Assembly (NCBI RefSeq): GCF_000730165.1
Contig: NZ_CP022111.1
Coordinates: 1,550,001 to 1,614,000, forward strand
Source: Nitrospirillum viridazoti CBAmc
GTDB lineage: Bacteria > Pseudomonadota > Alphaproteobacteria > Azospirillales > Azospirillaceae
Length of the DNA: 64,000 nt
Direction of reading: 5' to 3'
Shown here piece by piece: positions 43,688-54,041 of this stretch (positions are counted from its first letter, which is position 1; each line of letters opens with the position of its first letter). Under the pieces are notes generated by a model. It saw only the letters and a list, made by a program, of their open reading frames with translations. It was not told the origin of the DNA and did no database searches. The position numbers and the translations under genes are program-made.

Positions 43688-45373
43688 TCAGTGGCCGGCG
43701 TCGGGGCTGGCATCCGCCTTGGGCTCGCTCTGCGCGGGCGCCTCGGCGGGCATTTCAGGGGTGGACGGCTCAGCCGCCGGCTCGGTGCCCGGCGTCTCGC
43801 TGGTGGCCGGGTGGGCCGAGAGGGTCCCGGCGTTGGCGGCCGGGACGAAGGCGGAGGCCGGGTTGGCGACCGGCGGGGTCAGACCCTCGGCGGCCAGGGC
43901 CTCGCGGTGGTGCGACAGGATGTGGTCCAGCGACGCGGCGTACACGCTGCTGAAGCTCTTCGGATACACGCCCATCATGATGACGATGGCGACCAGCGGG
44001 GCGAAGTAGAGGATCTCCTTCGCGTTCAGGTCGGGCATGGCGATCACGTCCGGCTTCTCCAGCTTGCCGTAGAACAGCTTGCGATAGAGCAGCAGCATGT
44101 AGGCGGCGCCGAACACCAGGCCGGTGGAGGCGAACAGGCCCACCCACGTGTTGGCCTCGTACGCGCCCAGCATGGACAGGAACTCACCCACGAAACCCGA
44201 GGTGCCGGGCAGGCCGACCGAGGCCAGCATGAACAGCATGAACACCACGGCGTACTTGGGCATGTTGTGCGCCATGCCGCCGTAGCGCGCGATCTCACGG
44301 GTGTGCAGGCGGTTGTAGACCACGCCGATGCAAAGGAAGAGGGCCGCCGACACCACGGTGTGCGACAGCATCTGGAACATGGCGCCGTCCAGGCCCTGGG
44401 CGTTGGCGGAGAAGATGCCCATGCTGACGTAACCCATGTGGGCCACGGAGGAATAGGCGATCATCTTCTTCATGTCGGTCTGCGCCAGCGCCACCAGCGA
44501 GGTGTAGATGATGGCGACGACCGACATCACGAACACCAGGTTGGTGTAGGTGGCCGAGCCGATGGGCAGCATCTGCAGGTTGGCGCGGATCAGACCGTAG
44601 CCGCCCATCTTCAGCATGACGCCGGCCAGCATGACGGAGCCGGCGGTCGGCGCCTCCACGTGGGCGAAGGGCAGCCAGGTGTGGAACGGCCACATCGGGG
44701 TCTTCACCGCGAAGGCGGCGAAGAAGGCCAGCCACAGGATCTTCTGCATCGACGGATCGAAGGTGTGGTCCAGCATCACCCGCATGTCCATCGTGCCGAC
44801 CTGCAGGTACATGGCGACGATGGCCAGCAGCATCAGGACGGAGCCGATGAAGGTGTAGATGAAGAACTTGTAGGCGGCGTAGATGCGGCCCGGACCACCC
44901 CACACGCCGATCATCAGGAACATCGGCAGCAGGACACCTTCGAAGAAGATGTAGAACAGGATGAAGTCCAGCGCGGTGAACATGCCGACCAGCATGGTCT
45001 CCAGCAGCAGGAGCGACATCATGAACTCCTTCACCCGCTTCTCGATGCTGTCCCAGGAGGCCAGCACGCAGACGGGGGTGAGGAAGGTCGAGGCCAGCAC
45101 GAACCAGACGGACACGCCGTCGATGCCGCGCAGGTACTGGATGCCCAATGCCGGGATCCAGCTGTGTTCCTCCACCAGCTGGAAACCGGCGCTGGAGGGG
45201 TCAAACTTCACCAGGATGAACAGCGAAACGATGAAGGTGAGAAGCGAGGTCGCGAGGGCGATCGCCTTCGCGTTCCGCGCCACGGCCTGTTCTTCGCCGC
45301 GCACCAGCAGGATGAGTAGGGCGCCAATCGACGGAAGGAACGTCGTCAGCGACAGGATCGGCCAATCAGCCAT
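43688..45373 (-). CDS. nuoM: NADH-quinone oxidoreductase subunit M, with long C-terminal tail
   Basis: 561-residue proton-pumping membrane subunit of complex I. Conserved features are the TM5 Glu in the FFEGVLLPMFLMIGVWGG region, MWPFHTWLPFAHVEAPTAGS, and KKMIAYSSVAHMGYVSMG. The membrane core ends near residue 490. After it comes a tail of about 70 residues, rich in Ala, Pro, Glu and Ser (for example ETPGTEPAAEPSTPEMPA), which E. coli NuoM (about 509 residues) lacks. The reading frame is continuous, so the tail is not caused by a visible frameshift. Confidence 0.96.
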   Translation of the reverse strand: MADWPILSLTTFLPSIGALLILLVRGEEQAVARNAKAIALATSLLTFIVSLFILVKFDPSSAGFQLVEEHSWIPALGIQYLRGIDGVSVWFVLASTFLTPVCVLASWDSIEKRVKEFMMSLLLLETMLVGMFTALDFILFYIFFEGVLLPMFLMIGVWGGPGRIYAAYKFFIYTFIGSVLMLLAIVAMYLQVGTMDMRVMLDHTFDPSMQKILWLAFFAAFAVKTPMWPFHTWLPFAHVEAPTAGSVMLAGVMLKMGGYGLIRANLQMLPIGSATYTNLVFVMSVVAIIYTSLVALAQTDMKKMIAYSSVAHMGYVSMGIFSANAQGLDGAMFQMLSHTVVSAALFLCIGVVYNRLHTREIARYGGMAHNMPKYAVVFMLFMLASVGLPGTSGFVGEFLSMLGAYEANTWVGLFASTGLVFGAAYMLLLYRKLFYGKLEKPDVIAMPDLNAKEILYFAPLVAIVIMMGVYPKSFSSVYAASLDHILSHHREALAAEGLTPPVANPASAFVPAANAGTLSAHPATSETPGTEPAAEPSTPEMPAEAPAQSEPKADASPDAGH

Positions 45374-45392
45374 CTTAGATGCCTCGTCCTGC

Positions 45393-47339
45393 TCAGGGCT
45401 TGAAGTAGAACCAGCCGACCAGCGCGACCACGCCGATCACCATGGCGAATGCGTAATGGTAGACGTACCCAGACTGCAGACGGCTGACGCCGGCGGCCAC
45501 ACCGCGGGTGGTCTTGGCGACGCCATCGGGGCCGAGGCCGTCGATGATGGCGCCGTCGCCGGCCTTCCACAGGCCAAAGCCGAGGACCTGGGCCGGCTTC
45601 ACGAACAGCACGTCGTAAATCTGGTCGAAGAAGTACTTGTTGAAGACCAGCACGTGCAGCGGCTTCACGATCTTGGTGAAGGTCGCCGGGATGCCGGGCA
45701 CGAACATGTAGCAGACATACGCCAGGGCGATGCCGGCCAGACCCACCAACAGCGGCAGAAGGCCCACCCACTCCGGCCCCTCGTGGGCGGCGTGGATGCT
45801 GTCATGGGCGTGCAGCACCTGGATGGCGCCGCGCCAGAACTCGGCGCGGGCGGCATGGCCGACGAACCACTCGTAGCCACCGATACCCGCGACCAAGGCG
45901 CCGATGGCCAGCACGGTCAGCGGGCCGGTCATGACCAGCGGGCTCTCGTGCACGTGGTCCATAACCTCCTTCGAAGCGCGCGGCTTGCCATGGAAGGTCA
46001 TGATCAGCAGGCGCCAGGAGTAGAAGGCGGTCATGAAGGCGGCGGCGATGCCCAGCCAGTAGGCGAAGTGGCCGACGGCGGTGCCGGAGCCGTAGGCGGC
46101 CTCCAGCACGATGTCCTTGGAGTAGAAACCGGCGAAACCGTACACGCCGGGGATGCCGACACCGGCCAGGGCCAGGTTGCCGATCCACATCACCACATAG
46201 GTGAAGGGGATCAGCCTGGCGATGCCGCCCATCTTGCGCATGTCCTGCTCACCCGACATGGCGTGGATGACGGAACCGGCGCCCAGGAACAGCAGGGCCT
46301 TGAAGAAGGCGTGGGTCATCAGATGGAAGACGGCGGCCTGGTAGGCCGACACGCCGATGGCGAAGAACATGTAGCCCAGCTGGCTCATCGTCGAATAGGC
46401 GATGACGCGCTTGATGTCGAACTGGGTCATGCCGATCGTCGCGGCGACGAAGGCGGTCAGGGCGCCCAGCACGGTCACCACGGCCAGGGCGGTGGGGGCG
46501 TATTCGAACACCGGGCTCATGCGGGCCAGCATGAACACGCCGGCGGTCACCATGGTGGCGGCGTGGATGAGGGCCGACACCGGGGTCGGGCCTTCCATCG
46601 CGTCGGGCAGCCAGGTGTGCAGGCCCAGCTGGGCCGACTTGCCCATGGCGCCGACGAACAGCAGCAGGCAGGCGCAGTCCAGCGCCGAGACGTGCCAGCC
46701 CAGGAAATTGAAGGTGGCGTGCGCCTTGCCGGCGGCGGCCGGGAAGATCGTGCCGAACTCGACGCTGCCGAAGATGATAAAGATCGAGAAGATGCCCAGC
46801 GCGAAGCCGAAGTCGCCCACGCGGTTCACCAGGAACGCCTTCATGGAGGCGTCGTTGGCGCTCTTCTTCTCGAACCAGAAGTTGATCAGCAGGTAGGAGG
46901 CGACACCGACGCCCTCCCAACCGAAGAACATCTGCACCAGGTTGTCCGACGTCACCAGCATGAGCATCATGAAGGTGAACAGGCTGAGGTAGGACATGAA
47001 CCGGGGCTTGTCCGGGTCATGGCTCATGTAGCCGACGGAGTAGATGTGGACCATGGTCGACACGCCATTGACCACGATCAGCATGACCGCCGTCAGGGTA
47101 TCGACACGCAGGGCCCAATCGACGTGGAAGTCGCCGCTGGCAACCCAGTTGGCCAGCGGAACCACGGTGGCATGACCGTTCACGGCCACGTCGATGAACA
47201 GGATGATGGACAGGACCAGCGCGGCCACCATGGCGCCGCAGGTGACGAGCTGGGAACCCAGGTCACCGATGCGGCGGCCGAAGAAGCCGGCGATGAACGC
47301 CGCGAGGAGCGGCAGGAAGATTGCAGCGATAACGGCCAT
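45393..47339 (-). CDS. nuoL: NADH-quinone oxidoreductase subunit L
   Basis: 648-residue distal antiporter-like subunit of complex I with about 16 helices. It shows MFFGWEGVGVASYLLINFW, the conserved QLGLHTWLPDAMEGPTPVS, TQFDIKRVIAYSTMSQLGYM, and the long C-terminal lateral helix region. ATG 47339 is preferred over the TTG three codons earlier, because GAGGG lies 3-7 nt before it, inside the nuoK stop region. Confidence 0.96.
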   Translation of the reverse strand: MAVIAAIFLPLLAAFIAGFFGRRIGDLGSQLVTCGAMVAALVLSIILFIDVAVNGHATVVPLANWVASGDFHVDWALRVDTLTAVMLIVVNGVSTMVHIYSVGYMSHDPDKPRFMSYLSLFTFMMLMLVTSDNLVQMFFGWEGVGVASYLLINFWFEKKSANDASMKAFLVNRVGDFGFALGIFSIFIIFGSVEFGTIFPAAAGKAHATFNFLGWHVSALDCACLLLFVGAMGKSAQLGLHTWLPDAMEGPTPVSALIHAATMVTAGVFMLARMSPVFEYAPTALAVVTVLGALTAFVAATIGMTQFDIKRVIAYSTMSQLGYMFFAIGVSAYQAAVFHLMTHAFFKALLFLGAGSVIHAMSGEQDMRKMGGIARLIPFTYVVMWIGNLALAGVGIPGVYGFAGFYSKDIVLEAAYGSGTAVGHFAYWLGIAAAFMTAFYSWRLLIMTFHGKPRASKEVMDHVHESPLVMTGPLTVLAIGALVAGIGGYEWFVGHAARAEFWRGAIQVLHAHDSIHAAHEGPEWVGLLPLLVGLAGIALAYVCYMFVPGIPATFTKIVKPLHVLVFNKYFFDQIYDVLFVKPAQVLGFGLWKAGDGAIIDGLGPDGVAKTTRGVAAGVSRLQSGYVYHYAFAMVIGVVALVGWFYFKP

Positions 47340-47344
47340 GGCCC

Positions 47345-47665
47345 TCAACCCTTCATCAGGTTGATGTCCTCAACCGCGATCGAGCCACGGTTGCGGAAGT
47401 AGATGACGAGGATGGCGAGGCCGATGGCGGCCTCGGCAGCCGCGACGGTCAGGATGAACAGGGCGAAGACCTGTCCCACCAGATCGTGCAGGAAGACCGA
47501 GAAGGCGACGAGGTTGATGTTGACCGCGAGCAGGATCAACTCGATCGACATCAGGATGATGATGACGTTGCGGCGGTTCAGGAAGATGCCGAACACGCCC
47601 AGGATGAACAGGATGGCCGCCACCGACAGGTAGTGGCCCAGACCGATATCCATCATGTTTTCCAT
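47345..47665 (-). CDS. nuoK: NADH-quinone oxidoreductase subunit K
   Basis: 106-residue three-helix membrane subunit of complex I. It contains [20 protein letters not shown] and the two Glu-bearing helices ([33 protein letters not shown]). The first Met (three nt after the nuoJ stop, with GGGGAGGG upstream) is used; a start at MDIGLG would match the common 101-102-residue form. Confidence 0.95.
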   Translation of the reverse strand: MENMMDIGLGHYLSVAAILFILGVFGIFLNRRNVIIILMSIELILLAVNINLVAFSVFLHDLVGQVFALFILTVAAAEAAIGLAILVIYFRNRGSIAVEDINLMKG

Positions 47666-47668
47666 GGT

Positions 47669-48277
47669 TTACACGCCCTCCCCGGTCTGGACCTTGACCA
47701 CGGCCACCACGTCCTCGCGGCGGCGGGCCAGCTGGTCGGCGATGACCTGGCGGCGCACGCCCTTGCGCGAGCGCAGGGTCAGCACGATGGCGCCGATCAT
47801 GGCGACCAGCAGCACCAGGCCCGAGGCCTCGAAGATGAAGGCGTATTGGGTGTAGAGCAGGTCGCCCAGCGCCTGGGCGTTGCCCACGCTTTCCGGCGTC
47901 GGCGCCGCGCGGACGCTGTCGGCCGGGCCGGCATAGACCCAGCCGGAGATCACCAGGCCCAGTTCCGCCAGCAGGGCCGCCCCCACGGCGAGGCCCGCCG
48001 GCAGGTAGCGCAGGAAGCCCTTGCGCAGTTCCTGGAAGTTGATGTCCAGCATCATGACGACGAAGAGGAACAGCACCGCCACGGCGCCCACGTAGACGAT
48101 GACCAGGATCATCGCCACGAATTCCGCCCCGATCAGCACGAACAAGCCGGCCGCGTTGAAGAAGGCCAGGATCAGGAACAGGACGGAGTGCACCGGGTTG
48201 CGCGCCGTGATCACCAGCATGCCGGCCAGCACCAGCACGGCGGCGAACAGATAGAAGGCGAGAGCGGGCAGTATCAT
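47669..48277 (-). CDS. nuoJ: NADH-quinone oxidoreductase subunit J
   Basis: 202-residue five-helix subunit of complex I (ND6). It has ARNPVHSVLFLILAFFNAAG and EFVAMILVIVYVGAVAVLFL, the pi-bulge helix region typical of NuoJ. It is separated from nuoI by an unusually long gap of 167 nt. Confidence 0.95.
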   Translation of the reverse strand: MILPALAFYLFAAVLVLAGMLVITARNPVHSVLFLILAFFNAAGLFVLIGAEFVAMILVIVYVGAVAVLFLFVVMMLDINFQELRKGFLRYLPAGLAVGAALLAELGLVISGWVYAGPADSVRAAPTPESVGNAQALGDLLYTQYAFIFEASGLVLLVAMIGAIVLTLRSRKGVRRQVIADQLARRREDVVAVVKVQTGEGV

Positions 48278-48444
48278 CGGCGGCTCTCCTTCCGGTGCGG
48301 GTTGCGGACGTTGGCGATCAAGATTTCTCTCCGGTAACCGGGCCCATCGTCTGGGTCCCTGACTCGACGTCGGGGGCGCGGGCGATCCCGCGCGCGGGTG
48401 TCACGGGGTTAGGCGTCAAAAGGCGTTAAAGGCGCACTCAAGGC
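48278..48444. other. Gap between nuoI and nuoJ
   Basis: The longest gap inside the nuo operon. It has a GC-rich near-palindromic stretch (about 48374-48398) and a tandem decamer AGGCGTCAAA/AGGCGTTAAA (48411-48430). It might hold an internal promoter or processing site; no clear signal. Confidence 0.4.
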
Positions 48445-48933
48445 TCAGCGGTAGGGCGCATCCGCAGCGATGTTGGCCGCCAGCAGCGGCTCCCACCGGT
48501 CGCCGTTCGCCAGCAGCTTTTCCTTGTTGTAGAAAAGCTCCTCACGCGTCTCGGTAGCGAACTCGATGTTCGGCCCCTCGACGATGGCGTCCACCGGGCA
48601 AGCCTCCTGGCAGAGACCGCAGTAGATGCACTTGGTCATGTCGATGTCGTAGCGGGTGGTCCGGCGTGAGCCGTCCTCACGGGGTTCCGCTTCGATGGTG
48701 ATGGCCAGGGCCGGGCACACCGCTTCACACAGCTTGCAGGCGATGCAGCGCTCTTCCCCGTTGGGATAGCGGCGCAGCGCGTGTTCGCCACGGAAGCGGG
48801 GGCTGAGCGGGCTGCGCTCATACGGGTAGTTGAGGGTCACCCGGGGCTTGAACATGTAGCTGAAGGTCAGGGCGAAGCCCTTCACCAGCTCGGTCATGAA
48901 CAGGCCGCGCGCCGTGCGGTCGAGCCAGGCCAT
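48445..48933 (-). CDS. nuoI: NADH-quinone oxidoreductase subunit I (2x[4Fe-4S])
   Basis: 162-residue TYKY-type subunit of complex I carrying clusters N6a and N6b. The two ferredoxin motifs are [16 protein letters not shown] and [20 protein letters not shown]. The family N-terminal arm ([18 protein letters not shown]) is present and the length is normal. Confidence 0.97.
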   Translation of the reverse strand: MAWLDRTARGLFMTELVKGFALTFSYMFKPRVTLNYPYERSPLSPRFRGEHALRRYPNGEERCIACKLCEAVCPALAITIEAEPREDGSRRTTRYDIDMTKCIYCGLCQEACPVDAIVEGPNIEFATETREELFYNKEKLLANGDRWEPLLAANIAADAPYR

Positions 48934-49023
48934 GTCGTCACCTCATTCCTTGATGCGGGGGGCGGCTCCCCCCGCGGTCACAAGTCAGTACCAAAGTCCC
49001 GCCCCGGGGCTGGGACGCATCGC

Positions 49024-50043
49024 TCAGTGCGGCAGCTTGTCGAAGTAGACAAGGAAGCCGGAAGTCAGGATCACCCAGACCAGGGAGAACGGCAGGAAGA
49101 CCTTCCAGCCCAGGCGCATCAGCTGGTCATAGCGGTAGCGGGGCAGCGTGCCGCGCACCCAGATGAACACGAACATCAGCAGGCAAATCTTGATGATCAG
49201 GTTCAGCGGGCCGGGGATGAAGCCCAGGAAGGGGAACGGCTGCCAGCCACCCAGGAACAGGATGGAGGTCATCCCGCTCATCAGGAGCATGCTGATGTAC
49301 TCGCCCAGGAAGAACAGGGCGAAGGTCATGGCCGAGTATTCGGTATGGAAACCGCCCACCAGTTCGGACTCGCCTTCCGGCAGGTCGAAGGGGGCACGGT
49401 TGGTTTCCGCCAGCGCCGAGATGAAGAACACCACAAACATGGGGAACAGCGGGATGCAGAACCACAGGTGCGTCTGCGCCCGGACGATGTCCGACAGGTT
49501 CAGCGAGCCGACGCACAGCAGCACGGTGATGATGACGAAGCCGATGGAGACCTCGTAGGACACCATCTGCGCGGCGGAGCGCAGACCGCCCAGGAAGGCG
49601 TACTTCGAGTTGGACGCCCAGCCCGACATGATGATGCCGTAGACGCCCAGCGAGCTGATGGCGAAGAGGTAGAGCACGCCGACATTGATGTCGGACAGCA
49701 CCAGGCCCTCACCGAAGGGGATGACCGCCCAGGCCACCAGCGCCAGGATGAAGGTGATCATCGGCGCCACCAGGAACACGGCGCGGTTGGCGCCGGCCGG
49801 GATGATGGTCTCCTTGGTCATCAGCTTCAGGCCGTCGGCGAACGGCTGCAGCAGACCGAAGGGGCCGACCAGGATCGGGCCCTGGCGCAGCTGGATGGCG
49901 GCCAGCACCTTGCGTTCCATGTAGGTCATCATGGCCATCGCGATCAGCAACGGCACCGTGATCACCAGGATCTTCAGGATGATCGCCACCAGGGTCGCCC
50001 AGGTGAGGGGCAGGCCCAGGTGCAGGGCGAGGAAATCAGCCAT
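49024..50043 (-). CDS. nuoH: NADH-quinone oxidoreductase subunit H
   Basis: 339-residue eight-helix subunit of complex I lining the quinone site. Conserved features are [53 protein letters not shown] and [16 protein letters not shown] 50043 overlaps the end of nuoG by 8 nt and gives the usual N terminus. Confidence 0.96.
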   Translation of the reverse strand: MADFLALHLGLPLTWATLVAIILKILVITVPLLIAMAMMTYMERKVLAAIQLRQGPILVGPFGLLQPFADGLKLMTKETIIPAGANRAVFLVAPMITFILALVAWAVIPFGEGLVLSDINVGVLYLFAISSLGVYGIIMSGWASNSKYAFLGGLRSAAQMVSYEVSIGFVIITVLLCVGSLNLSDIVRAQTHLWFCIPLFPMFVVFFISALAETNRAPFDLPEGESELVGGFHTEYSAMTFALFFLGEYISMLLMSGMTSILFLGGWQPFPFLGFIPGPLNLIIKICLLMFVFIWVRGTLPRYRYDQLMRLGWKVFLPFSLVWVILTSGFLVYFDKLPH

Positions 50044-52102
50044 GGGTACCGGTCCTCTCGGCAACGGCGGGCGACACGAAGGCCTCCGTGCATTCGGCCA
50101 TGGTGGCCGAGGCGCGGCTGATCGCGTCGGTCATGTAGAAGTTCTCCACCGGCAGGGTGAAGGGGGCGGCGGCCACGGCACCGGCGGTACCAAAGGCACC
50201 CCAGGCGGCCGGCGTGACGCGGTCGACCTGGGCGAACACCGGGTTGGCGTCGGCCAGCCGCTTGCGCAGCTGCTGCAGGGTGTCATACGGCAGGGGCTTG
50301 CCCAGGGCGCCCGACAGCGCGCGGATGATCTTCCAATCCTCGCGCGCCTCGCCCACCGGGAAGGTGGCCTGGCGGGTATGCTGGGCGCGGCCCTCGGTGT
50401 TGACGTAGGTCGCGTTCTTCTCGGTATAGGCGGCACCCGGCAGGATGACGTCGGCGCGATGGGCGCCCCGGTCGCCGTGGTGGCCCTGGTAGATCACGAA
50501 GGCGCGGCCGAAGTTCTGGGCGTCGATCTCGTCGGCACCCAGCAGGTAGACCACCTCGACCTCGCCCTTGCGGGCGCCGTCCAGGATGCCGGCCAGGTCG
50601 CGACCGCCCTTGGCGGGCAAGAAGCCCAGGTCCAGGGCGCCGACGCGCGAGGCCGCGCGGTGCAGGACGTTGAAGCCGTTCCAGTCCTCACGCACCAGGC
50701 CGCAGGCCTCGGCCACCGCGCGGGCGGCGGCCCAGACGGCGGCGCCGTCCGGACGGGCCAGGGCGCCGGAACCCAGGATCAGCAGGGGCTTCTTGGCGGC
50801 CTTCAGCGTCTCGGCATAGGGGTGGCTGCCGTCGGCGATGGCATTCAGCAGCGTGGCGTCGTTGCCCAGGTGCTCGATGGGGAAGGTCAGATCGACACGC
50901 GGGCCCAGCACGGTGACGGTCAGGCCGCCCTGCAGGTAGCGCTTGCGGATACGGGCGTTGACCAGCGCGCCTTCCCAGCGCGGGTTGGTGCCGATCAGGA
51001 GGATCTGGTCCGCCTGCTCGATGCCCGCGATGGTGCTGTTGAAGATGTAGCCGGCGCGGGACGCCGCGTCGATGGCGCTGCCGTCCTGGCGGCTTTCCAG
51101 GCTGGCCACACCCATGCCGCCCAGCAGGTCCTTCAGGGCCAACAGGCTTTCGGCGTCGGCCAGGTCGCCGGCGATGGCGGCGATCTTCTCCGGCGCGGCA
51201 CCCTTCAGCTTGGCGGCGGTCAGGGCCAAGGCCTCTTCCCAGGAGGCGGCACGCAGCTTGCCGTTCTCACGGATGTAAGGGCGGTCCAGACGCTGGCGCT
51301 TCAGGCCGTCATGGGCGTAGCGGGTCTTGTCGCTGATCCATTCCTCGTTCACCGCCTCGTTCAGGCGGGGGAGGATGCGCAGCACTTCGCCGCCGCGGGT
51401 GTCGATGCGGATGTTGGACCCGACGGCGTCCAGGACATCCACCGATTCCGTCTTGCGCAGTTCCCAGGGGCGGGCGGTGAAGGCGTAGGGCTTGGAGGTC
51501 AGCGCGCCCACCGGGCACACGTCCACCAGGTTGCCCGACAGCTCGGACGAGACGGCGGCCTCGACGTAGGTGCCGATCTCCATATGCTCGCCACGGCCGG
51601 TGGCGCCCATCACGGACACGCCCGCGATCTCGTCGCTGAAACGGATGCAGCGCGTGCAGTGGATGCAGCGCGTCATGATCGTCTTGATCAGCGGGCCCAG
51701 GTTCTTGTCCTTGACCGCGCGCTTTTCCTCGCCATAGCGGCCGCGATCGAAACCGTAGCCCACGGCCTGGTCCTGCAGGTCGCACTCGCCGCCCTGGTCG
51801 CAGATGGGGCAGTCCAGCGGGTGGTTGATGAGCAGGAACTCCATCACCCCCTTGCGCGCCTTGTGCACGGTGTCGGTGTCGGTCTTGATCACCATGCCTT
51901 CGCCGCAGGGCATGGCGCAGCTGGCGATGGGCTTGGGGGCCTTCTCCATCTCCACCAGGCACATGCGGCAGTTGGCCGGGACCGACAGCTTCTCGTGATA
52001 GCAGAAGCGCGGAACCTCGATGCCCAGCTGCTCGCAGGCCTGCAGCACGGAGGTGCCAGGCGCCACTTCAAGCTCAATACCGTCGATGGTCAGTTTCGGC
52101 AT
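50036..52102 (-). CDS. nuoG: NADH-quinone oxidoreductase subunit G
   Basis: 688-residue 75-kDa-type subunit of complex I. The N-terminal ferredoxin domain has [18 protein letters not shown] and [15 protein letters not shown]. The cysteine-rich [17 protein letters not shown] follows, then a molybdopterin-oxidoreductase-like domain without cofactor role. It is shorter than E. coli NuoG and of the mitochondrial/alphaproteobacterial type, without the extra N7 cluster motif that I can see. Confidence 0.96.
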   Translation of the reverse strand: MPKLTIDGIELEVAPGTSVLQACEQLGIEVPRFCYHEKLSVPANCRMCLVEMEKAPKPIASCAMPCGEGMVIKTDTDTVHKARKGVMEFLLINHPLDCPICDQGGECDLQDQAVGYGFDRGRYGEEKRAVKDKNLGPLIKTIMTRCIHCTRCIRFSDEIAGVSVMGATGRGEHMEIGTYVEAAVSSELSGNLVDVCPVGALTSKPYAFTARPWELRKTESVDVLDAVGSNIRIDTRGGEVLRILPRLNEAVNEEWISDKTRYAHDGLKRQRLDRPYIRENGKLRAASWEEALALTAAKLKGAAPEKIAAIAGDLADAESLLALKDLLGGMGVASLESRQDGSAIDAASRAGYIFNSTIAGIEQADQILLIGTNPRWEGALVNARIRKRYLQGGLTVTVLGPRVDLTFPIEHLGNDATLLNAIADGSHPYAETLKAAKKPLLILGSGALARPDGAAVWAAARAVAEACGLVREDWNGFNVLHRAASRVGALDLGFLPAKGGRDLAGILDGARKGEVEVVYLLGADEIDAQNFGRAFVIYQGHHGDRGAHRADVILPGAAYTEKNATYVNTEGRAQHTRQATFPVGEAREDWKIIRALSGALGKPLPYDTLQQLRKRLADANPVFAQVDRVTPAAWGAFGTAGAVAAAPFTLPVENFYMTDAISRASATMAECTEAFVSPAVAERTGTHG

Positions 52103-52122
52103 GTCTCAAATCCTTCCACCGA

Positions 52123-53403
52123 TCACTCGGCAGCGATGCTCTGGCGATAATCGGCGATGCGGCGTTCCATCTCCGGACGGAAGTGCCGGATCAGGCCCTG
52201 CACGGGCCAGGCGGCGGCGTCGCCCAGGGCGCAGATGGTGCGGCCTTCGATCTGCTTGGTGACGTCCTGCAGCATGTCGATCTCTTCCAGGCGGGCCTGG
52301 CCGCGGACCATGCGGTCCATGACGCGGGCCAGCCAGCCGGTGCCTTCGCGGCAGGGCGTGCACTGGCCGCAGCTCTCATGCATGTAGAACTTCGACAACC
52401 GGGCGATGGCGCGGACAATGTCGGTGGACTTGTCCATGACGATCACGGCCGCCGTGCCCAGGCCGGACCCGACCTCGCGCAGGCTGTCGAAATCCATCAG
52501 CACGGTGTCGCAGATGCTCTTGGGCATCACCGGCACGGAGGAGCCGCCGGGGATGATGGCCAGCAGGTTGTCCCAGCCGCCGCGCACGCCGCCCGCATGG
52601 CGCTCGATGAGCTCCTTCAGGGGGATGCCCATCTCCTCTTCCACGTTGCACGGCTTGTTCACGTGGCCGGAGATGCAGAACAGCTTGGTGCCCACGTTCT
52701 TGGGGCGGCCGATGCCGGCGAACCAGGCGGGACCGCGGCGCAGGATGGTGGGAACGCCCGCGATGCTTTCCACGTTGTTGACCGTGGTGGGGCGGGAGTA
52801 CAGGCCGGCGTTGGCGGGGAACGGCGGCTTGTTGCGCGGCTGGCCCTTCTTGCCCTCGATGGACTCGATGAGCGCGGTTTCCTCGCCGCAGATGTAGGCG
52901 CCCGCACCCTTGTGCAGGTAGATGTCGTAGTCGTAGCCGCTGCCGCAGGCGTTCTTGCCGATCAGGCCGGCGGCGTAGGCCTCGTCGATGGCGACCTGGA
53001 CGTTGGATGCCTCGTTGTAGAACTCGCCACGGATGTAGATGTAGCAGGCGGTGGCGCCGATGGCGAAACCGGCGATCAGGCAGCCTTCGATCAGCTTATG
53101 CGGATCGTGGCGCAGGATCTCGCGGTCCTTGCAGGTGCCGGGCTCGCCCTCATCGGCGTTGATCACCAGGTAGACGGGACCGTCCACCTTCTTGGGCATG
53201 AAGGACCACTTGAGGCCGGTGGAGAAACCGGCGCCACCGCGGCCGCGCATGCCCGATTCCTTCACCTGCTCGATGATGGTGTCGCGGCCACGGGCCAGGA
53301 TGTCCTTGGTGCCGTCCCAGTCGCCGCGCTTGCGGGCGGCTTCCAGGCGGAAGTCCTCATAGCCGTAGAGGTTGGTGTAGATGCGGTCTTCGTCGCGCAA
53401 CAT
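52123..53403 (-). CDS. nuoF: NADH-quinone oxidoreductase subunit F (FMN, NADH binding)
   Basis: 426-residue NADH-oxidising subunit of complex I. The FMN/NADH region is [34 protein letters not shown] follows and cluster N3 ligands lie in [15 protein letters not shown]. Normal length. Confidence 0.97.
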   Translation of the reverse strand: MLRDEDRIYTNLYGYEDFRLEAARKRGDWDGTKDILARGRDTIIEQVKESGMRGRGGAGFSTGLKWSFMPKKVDGPVYLVINADEGEPGTCKDREILRHDPHKLIEGCLIAGFAIGATACYIYIRGEFYNEASNVQVAIDEAYAAGLIGKNACGSGYDYDIYLHKGAGAYICGEETALIESIEGKKGQPRNKPPFPANAGLYSRPTTVNNVESIAGVPTILRRGPAWFAGIGRPKNVGTKLFCISGHVNKPCNVEEEMGIPLKELIERHAGGVRGGWDNLLAIIPGGSSVPVMPKSICDTVLMDFDSLREVGSGLGTAAVIVMDKSTDIVRAIARLSKFYMHESCGQCTPCREGTGWLARVMDRMVRGQARLEEIDMLQDVTKQIEGRTICALGDAAAWPVQGLIRHFRPEMERRIADYRQSIAAE

Positions 53404-53408
53404 CGGCC

Positions 53409-54041
53409 TTACTCCTGCGACGCCGGCTTGACGCCGTTACGCTGCGCCATCTCGGTCAGGGTCGTCGGACCGCCGATGGGCGCGGAATTGATGCGGCCGT
53501 TCTGCGGGCCGGGCTTGGGCGTCTCGCCCCGGATCAGGGTATCCAGCAGCGCCTCGGTGGAGGGGCCGTCCAGGTCCTCGTAATAGACGTCGTTGAGCGA
53601 GATGACGGGCGCGTTGACGCAGGCGCCGGCGCACTCCACCTCGACCACCGTGAACTGGCCGTCGGCCGTGGTCTCGCCCGGGCCGATGCCCAGCTTGCGC
53701 TTGCACGCCGCCAGCACCTCGTCCGACCCGCGCAGCCAGCAGGGGGTTGTCGTGCAGACCTGCACGAAGTGCTTACCCACCGGCTTCAGGTTGTACATGG
53801 TGTAGAAGCTGGCGACCTCGTACACGCGGATGGGGGCCATGCCCAGCATGCCGGCGACGTAGTCCATGGCGGCGCGGGGCAGCCAGTTGTCGTGCTGGCG
53901 CTGGGCCAGGTCCAACAGGGGCATCACGGCGCTCGCCTGGCGGCCTTCCGGATACTTGGCGATGATCCGCTGGGCCAGGGCCAGGTTGTCGGCGGTGAAT
54001 TCGAAGGTCGCCGGACCGGCAGGGGTCTCGGAAGCGCTCAT
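53409..54041 (-). CDS. nuoE: NADH-quinone oxidoreductase subunit E ([2Fe-2S])
   Basis: 210-residue 24-kDa-type subunit with a thioredoxin-like [2Fe-2S] domain. Cluster N1a ligands are in [10 protein letters not shown] and [10 protein letters not shown]. The start overlaps the nuoD stop by 4 nt and nuoF follows 5 nt after its end. The C terminus is extended by a Pro/Gly-rich stretch ([13 protein letters not shown]). Confidence 0.96.
   Translation of the reverse strand: MSASETPAGPATFEFTADNLALAQRIIAKYPEGRQASAVMPLLDLAQRQHDNWLPRAAMDYVAGMLGMAPIRVYEVASFYTMYNLKPVGKHFVQVCTTTPCWLRGSDEVLAACKRKLGIGPGETTADGQFTVVEVECAGACVNAPVISLNDVYYEDLDGPSTEALLDTLIRGETPKPGPQNGRINSAPIGGPTTLTEMAQRNGVKPASQE

Noticed and set aside
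42233-45319. Very long open frame on the plus strand opposite nuoN and nuoM
   Set aside because: Its product is a Gly/Gln/His/Asp-rich low-complexity chain typical of the complement of high-GC genes, and the minus strand encodes clear complex I subunits.
44961-47402. Long plus-strand open frame opposite nuoL and nuoM
   Set aside because: His/Gln/Gly/Asp-rich shadow of conserved membrane protein genes.
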